A DNA stretch of 14,146 nucleotides from NCBI GenBank assembly GCA_002284615.2, contig MU069682.1, forward strand, positions 135,557-149,702, read 5' to 3'. The notes under the pieces were generated by a model, which was not told the DNA's origin, ran no database searches, and saw only the letters and a list, made by a program, of their open reading frames with translations. This document shows, in pieces, positions 13,796-14,146 of the stretch (its first letter is position 1; each line of letters opens with the position of its first letter). Made by a program: the position numbers and the translations under genes. This DNA comes from Dunaliella salina. Its lineage: Eukaryota; Chlorophyta; Chlorophyceae; Chlamydomonadales; Dunaliellaceae.

Positions 13796-14146
13796 ACCAT
13801 TACAATATCAATAAAAAGCATGTTCACCAAAAAATGACGAAAATCGATTGAACCCAGATCACCCTTTTGGCCTCAGATCACCTTAACATGGCCTGCGGCT
13901 CCACCCTGGGACCAATTTTCACTCCCAGAATTTTGTTTTTATTACTCTTTAATATGATGCTAACATCCTGCATATTAAAAAATGGGGGAAAAGAGGGTCA
14001 AAAATTGACCTTTTTGGCACCCTCTGTGCAGGAGGCTGCAAGAAGCATAACTTTTGGAACTCATCGGTCAATCCAATTAAGAATTACATATCCAAAATCC
14101 TGGGATCAAGGGCTATCTATTGGTATATGTATGGGTCCAATCCGAG
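13796..14146 (+). repeat. Dispersed repeat R, third copy, runs off the window
   Basis: The first 200 bp align with 11073-11280 (CAGATCACC, GGCCTCAGATCA, ATGGCC, CCACCCTGGGAC, ATGCTAACATCCTG). The remainder diverges from the copy at 11073 and may be an uninterrupted or different internal part of the repeat. Confidence 0.7.

Noticed and set aside
1..14146. Reverse transcriptase domain
   Set aside because: I looked for a [F/Y]xDD-type motif with normal context on both strands and found none; the LINE fragments begin downstream of it.
1..14146. Assignment to a named species
   Set aside because: The retroelement style suggests an alga or other protist, but nothing in the window is diagnostic.

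Overview
This window looks like intergenic or intronic DNA from a repeat-rich nuclear eukaryotic genome. It has long (CA)n/(TG)n microsatellites, minisatellites, GT-AG intron boundaries and many broken non-LTR retrotransposons (LINEs) and tRNA-derived SINEs, with no bacterial-style gene organisation. The retroelement protein style would suit a green alga or another protist, but the organism cannot be fixed from the sequence.

Layout. 1-800: microsatellites and a short tandem repeat. 803-1833: on the minus strand, two phase-compatible exons (1740-1833 and 994-1145) of an unidentified membrane protein. The second exon's splice donor is tandemly copied in a minisatellite at 803-1033. 1834-3100: no confident gene. 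3110-4290: a SINE and three LINE 3' ends packed against each other in alternating orientation. 4292-5672: a frameshifted LINE fragment joining a methyltransferase-like domain to RNase H. 5830-7770: two LINE 3' halves, one on each strand (zinc finger, PD-(D/E)xK endonuclease-like domain, conserved C-terminus, 3' tail). 7766-9015: minus-strand endonuclease fragments, a SINE, GGTAA-repeat elements and two more tails. 9455-11790: copies of an unclassified repeat (R) and a second methyltransferase-like/endonuclease/C-terminus series. 11905-14146: more tails, tandem repeats and a third copy of R that runs off the window.

Main observation. At least a dozen LINE and SINE 3' ends here share one architecture: hairpin A, a pyrimidine-rich linker of the type CTTTCCTTAATNNATG, hairpin B, then a TTTTC/TTTAC-rich tail. 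Stem sequences differ between copies while pairing is kept, including compensatory changes. The hairpin type goes with the type of C-terminal protein upstream, which usually ends NPPDPH or a variant and then a stop 40-60 bp before hairpin A. The tRNA-derived SINEs carry the same tail, as expected for SINEs mobilised by a partner LINE. No reverse transcriptase motif was found, so every LINE copy appears to be a 3' fragment, and all are visibly mutated.
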